The notes under the pieces are model-generated. The model did no database searches, was not told the origin of the DNA, and saw only the letters and a program-made list of their open reading frames with translations. A stretch of 64,000 bases of DNA, from the NCBI RefSeq assembly GCF_964355755.1, contig NC_092673.1, positions 17,491,001-17,555,000 of the forward strand, read 5' to 3'. This document shows, one piece after another, positions 60,177 through 64,000 of the stretch (position 1 is the first letter of the stretch; the number at the start of each line of letters is the position of its first letter). The position numbers and the translations under genes were made by a program. This DNA comes from Antedon mediterranea. Its lineage: Eukaryota; Echinodermata; Crinoidea; Comatulida; Antedonidae.

Positions 60177-62770
60177 ATATTGATACAGTATTTTATAGTT
60201 AGATGGACAATTAGAGATGCCCCTACAATCTTATTCAAAGTGTATATTGCAGCTATTATTGATTGGTAGCACATCAAATATTGATACAGTATTAGATGGA
60301 CAATTAGAGATGCCACTACAATCTTATTGTTCAAAGTGTATTTTGCAGCTATTATTGATTGGTAGCACATCAAATATTGATACAGTATTAGATGGACAAT
60401 TAGAGATGCCCCTACAATCTTATTGTTCAAAGTGTATTTTGCAGCTATTATTGATTGGTAGCACATCAAATATTGATACAGTATTTAGTTAGATGGACAA
60501 TTAGAGATGCCGCTACAATCTTATTGTTCAAAGTGTATTTTGCAGCTATTATTGATTGGTAGCACATCAAATATTGATACAGTATTTAGTTAGATGGACA
60601 ATTAGAGATGCCGCTACAATCTTATTGTTCAAAGTGTATATTGCAGCTATTATTGATTGGTAGCACATCAAATATTGATACAGTATTTAGTTAGATGGAC
60701 AATTAGAGATGCCCCTACAATCTTATTGTTCAAAGTGTATATTGCAGCTATTATTGATTGGTAGCACATCAAATATTGATACAGTATTTAGTTAGATGGA
60801 CAATTAGAGATGCCGCTACAATCTTATTGTTTAAAGTGTATAATTGCAGCTATTATTGATTGGTAGCACATCAAATATTGATACAGAATTTAGTTAGATG
60901 GACAATTAGAGATGCCGCTACAATCTTATTGTTTAAAGTGTATATTGCAGCTATTATTGATTGGTAGCACATCAAATATTGATACAGTATTTAGTTAGAT
61001 GGACAATTAGAGATGCCGCTACAATCTTATTGTTTAAAGTGTATATTGCAGCTATTATTGATTGGTAGCACATCAAATATTGATACAAAATTTAGTTAGA
61101 TGGACAATTAGAGATGCCGCTACAATCTTATTGTTCAAAGTGTATATTGCAGCTATTATTGATTGGTAGCACATCAAATATTGATACAGTATTTAGTTAG
61201 ATGGACAATTAGAGATGCCGCTACAATCTTATTGTTCAAAGTGTATATTGCAGCTATTATTGATTGGTAGCACATCAAATATTGATACAGTATTTAGTTA
61301 GATGGACAATTAGAGATGCCCCTACAATCTTATTGTTCAAAGTGTATATTGCAGCTATTATTGATTGGTAGCACATCAAATATTGATACAGTATTTAGTT
61401 AGATGGACAATTAGAGATGCCGCTACAATCTTATTCAAAGTGTATATTGCAGCTATTATTGATTGGTAGCACATCAAATATTGATACAGTATTTAGTTAG
61501 ATGGACAATTAGAGATGCCGCTACAATCTTATTCAAAGTGTATTTTGCAGCTATTATTGATTGGTAGCACATCAAATATTGATACAGAATTTAGTTAGAT
61601 GGACAATTAGAGATGCCGCTACAATCTTATTGTTCAAAGTGTATATTGCAGCTATTATTGATTGGTAGCACATCAAATATTGATACAGTATTTAGTTAGA
61701 TGGACAATTAGAGATGCCGCTACAATCTTATTGTTTAAAGTGTATAATTGCAGCTATTATTGATTGGTAGCACATCAAATATTGATACAGTATTTAGTTA
61801 GATGGACAATTAGAGATGCCGCTACAATCTTATTGTTTAAAGTGTATATTGCAGCTATTATTGATTGGTAGCACATCAAATATTGATACAGTATTTAGTT
61901 AGATGGACAATTAGAGATGCCGCTACAATCTTATTGTTTAAAGTGTATATTGCAGCTATTATTGATTGGTAGCACATCAAATATTGATACAGTATTTAGT
62001 TAGATGGACAATTAGAGATGCCGCTACAATCTTATTGTTCAAAGTGTATATTGCAGCTATTATTGATTGGTAGCACATCAAATATTGATACAGTATTTAG
62101 TTAGATGGACAATTAGAGATGCCCCTACAATCTTATTGTTCAAAGTGTATATTGCAGCTATTATTGATTGGTAGCACATCAAATATTGATACAGTATTTA
62201 GTTAGATGGACAATTAGAGATGCCGCTACAATCTTATTGTTTAAAGTGTATATTGCAGCTATTATTGATTGGTAGCACATCAAATATTGATACAGTATTT
62301 AGTTAGATGGACAATTAGAGATGCCGCTACAATCTTATTGTTCAAAGTGTATATTGCAGCTATTATTGATTGGTAGCACATCAAATATTGATACAGTATT
62401 TAGTTAGATGGACAATTAGAGATGCCGCTACAATCTTATTGTTCAAAGTGTATTTTGCAGCTATTATTGATTGGTAGCACATCAAATATTGATACAGAAT
62501 TTAGTTAGATGGACAATTAGAGATGCCGCTACAATCTTATTGTTCAAAGTGTATTTTGCAGCTATTATTGATTGGTAGCACATCAAATATTGATACAGTA
62601 TTTAGTTAGATGGACAATTAGAGATGCCGCTACAATCTTATTGTTTAAAGTGTATAATTGCAGCTATTATTGATTGGTAGCACATCAAATATTGATACAG
62701 AATTTAGTTAGATGGACAATTAGAGATGCCGCTACAATCTTATTGTTTAAAGTGTACATTGCAGCTATAA
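60177..62770. repeat. 101-base minisatellite, about 26 units
   Basis: Unit includes ATATTGATACAGTATTTAG, GATGGACAATTAGAGATGCC and TTGATTGGTAGCACATCAA. The first units lack TTAGT after GTA and are 3-5 bases shorter, which opens frames of 91-98 codons on both strands that are not genes. The word TTGATTGGTAG is shared with the preceding 37-base array. Confidence 0.95.
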
Positions 62771-64000
62771 ACATGTTAAAGTAAAATAATAATTTGATAA
62801 ATGAAAACAATTCAAATTAATAAGAGGACGCAATAGGATATGATGGCAGCAAATATGTGTTTGATGGTGATAAAATGATTACTGATAATAATGTTGCTAT
62901 TTTTTTGTATTAATAACTATGGTAGTTATGATTAATGATGCTAAGTTGTATTTTAAATCAAGAAATCATGTAATAATTAGACTCATAACAATCTAAATGT
63001 ATTGTAACCAAGACAATAATATTTTCCACTCAACAATATAATTTTTGTGTGGATAAATTCAAAAGCTGTAAGAATCCTTGTATTTATAGTACAGAGATTT
63101 TTACAAAAAATGACCAAATTGATAATTATAACTATTAATGATGTGCAATTGTCAGTCTGTGTTAACTGTCACCATTTTTAATTCATATTTTGCGATATCA
63201 ATGTTGTCATTCTTCATGCTGCATATTGGTTAAAGTGTGGCCTACTGTACTTAATAGGCCTAACAATAAATATAATAAGTCAATTTACATTAATATTTTG
63301 TTCTTTCTTTTCTAAGTTTGCAAAATTACAAAAACAAAACATGACAAACACATATCTGTGTTTGTTCTGTTTTGTTTTTGTAATTTTGAACATATTTACA
63401 TTAATTATAAATAACTAACATGTGTATATTATGCAAATTAGACCTGAGGTAAAACGGAAGTACAGAACGATGTTTAAACATAATGATTTGAATAAATAAA
63501 TGTTTTTGTACAGAACTGAATTATATTTTTTATATGAATGAATTTTCTAATACCTATTTGTTAAAAATGAAATGTTTTATATTTTGATATTTTTCACTTT
63601 TAATTCAATTTTGTAAATTAAAACTCAATTAAGTATTTATGCTGCTGTGTTTTAATGTTTATATTCATATATTCTTAAATAAATACTAATGAATGAAAAG
63701 CTTTTTGTTTGTTTGTAAGGATTGTGTGTTTGTTTGGAAGGGGGAGATTTTGACATCGGAGAGATCATTATACTGTATCAAAATGTACGTGCTTTGCTAT
63801 TCATCGTATATTATACAAAATATCCATTCCACCAATCCAGAGAGTAATAAAGTTCTTCGATATTATACATTACACAGCGATGTTAAGTCGTAGGCAAAAA
63901 TGGTGATTGCGCCCTCTATAAAAAATAAAAGTTTATTCACCCAACAAACCACTCAACAACATGCATGGATGGGATGCCGAAGAATGTCAAACACAAGAAG
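62771..64000. other. intergenic DNA, no gene recognised
   Basis: AT-rich sequence without supported exons. A strong hairpin lies at 63321-63388. The final 110 bases are less AT-rich and might approach another gene or element, but nothing can be identified. Confidence 0.45.
63321..63388. repeat. 32-base-arm hairpin with 4-base loop
   Basis: CAAAATTACAAAAACAAAAC and its continuation pair with 63357-63388 with two mismatches, around loop TATC. Such a short loop suggests a recent fold-back or a hairpin RNA; no evidence decides. Confidence 0.75.

Noticed and set aside
60173-60492. Open frames of 91-98 codons on both strands in the 101-base array
   Set aside because: They arise because the unit is open in one frame for the first few copies; they are repeats of the same 32-33 residues and lack any coding sign.
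58159-62770. CRISPR-like array
   Set aside because: Units are head-to-tail without unique spacers, and the DNA is eukaryotic.

Overview
This window reads as nuclear DNA of a marine invertebrate. It is AT-rich, its genes are split by many short-exon introns, and it is crowded with transposons and minisatellites. The frequent GGCCTA-type motifs, Gmr1-like and Helitron elements, and a small tandem family of Roco (ROC-COR) GTPase genes fit an echinoderm or related deuterostome; the species is inference. No bacterial operon logic applies.

The real gene content is one tandem cluster of Roco GTPase genes on the + strand. Gene A (coding 5005-21910, 15 exons, about 679 residues) is a soluble ROC-COR protein. 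Gene B (40635-57683, at least 18 exons, about 920 residues if its missing first exon resembles that of A) has the same ROC-COR core. It adds a 406-base exon coding nine His/Asp-rich 9-residue repeats inside the ROC domain, and a tail with a basic stretch, two membrane segments and an ITIM-like VRYAEI motif. Between them lies a broken hybrid gene (22580-39965). It begins as B, switches to A at exon 3, has lost exons 6-10, and is cut by two large transposon insertions. The simplest history is unequal crossing over at exon 3, which duplicated an 8-kb unit.

Layout: 1-4982, intergenic DNA with an L1-like fragment, a Helitron fragment and small fold-back repeats. 5005-21910, gene A; its second intron (5679-14962) holds four tRNA-Val-like copies, a PIF/Harbinger-like element with a nested repeat, and a 3.9-kb fold-back transposon. 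22580-24168, start of the hybrid gene. 24169-33305, two head-to-head Gmr1-like LTR retrotransposons joined by a deletion, the complete one carrying a LINE insertion. 33306-41136, rest of the duplicated block, split by a 4.6-kb XPG-nuclease transposon (33564-38176). 40635-57683, gene B. 58159-62770, three consecutive minisatellite arrays. 62771-64000, no gene seen.

Several insertions can be dated and bounded because the duplicated copy supplies the empty site: the Helitron in gene A intron 14, and the XPG transposon in the hybrid. The Harbinger-like element has a paralogous empty site at 6423. Exon boundaries were read by eye from splice consensus, frame continuity and agreement between the paralogues; no transcript evidence was available.
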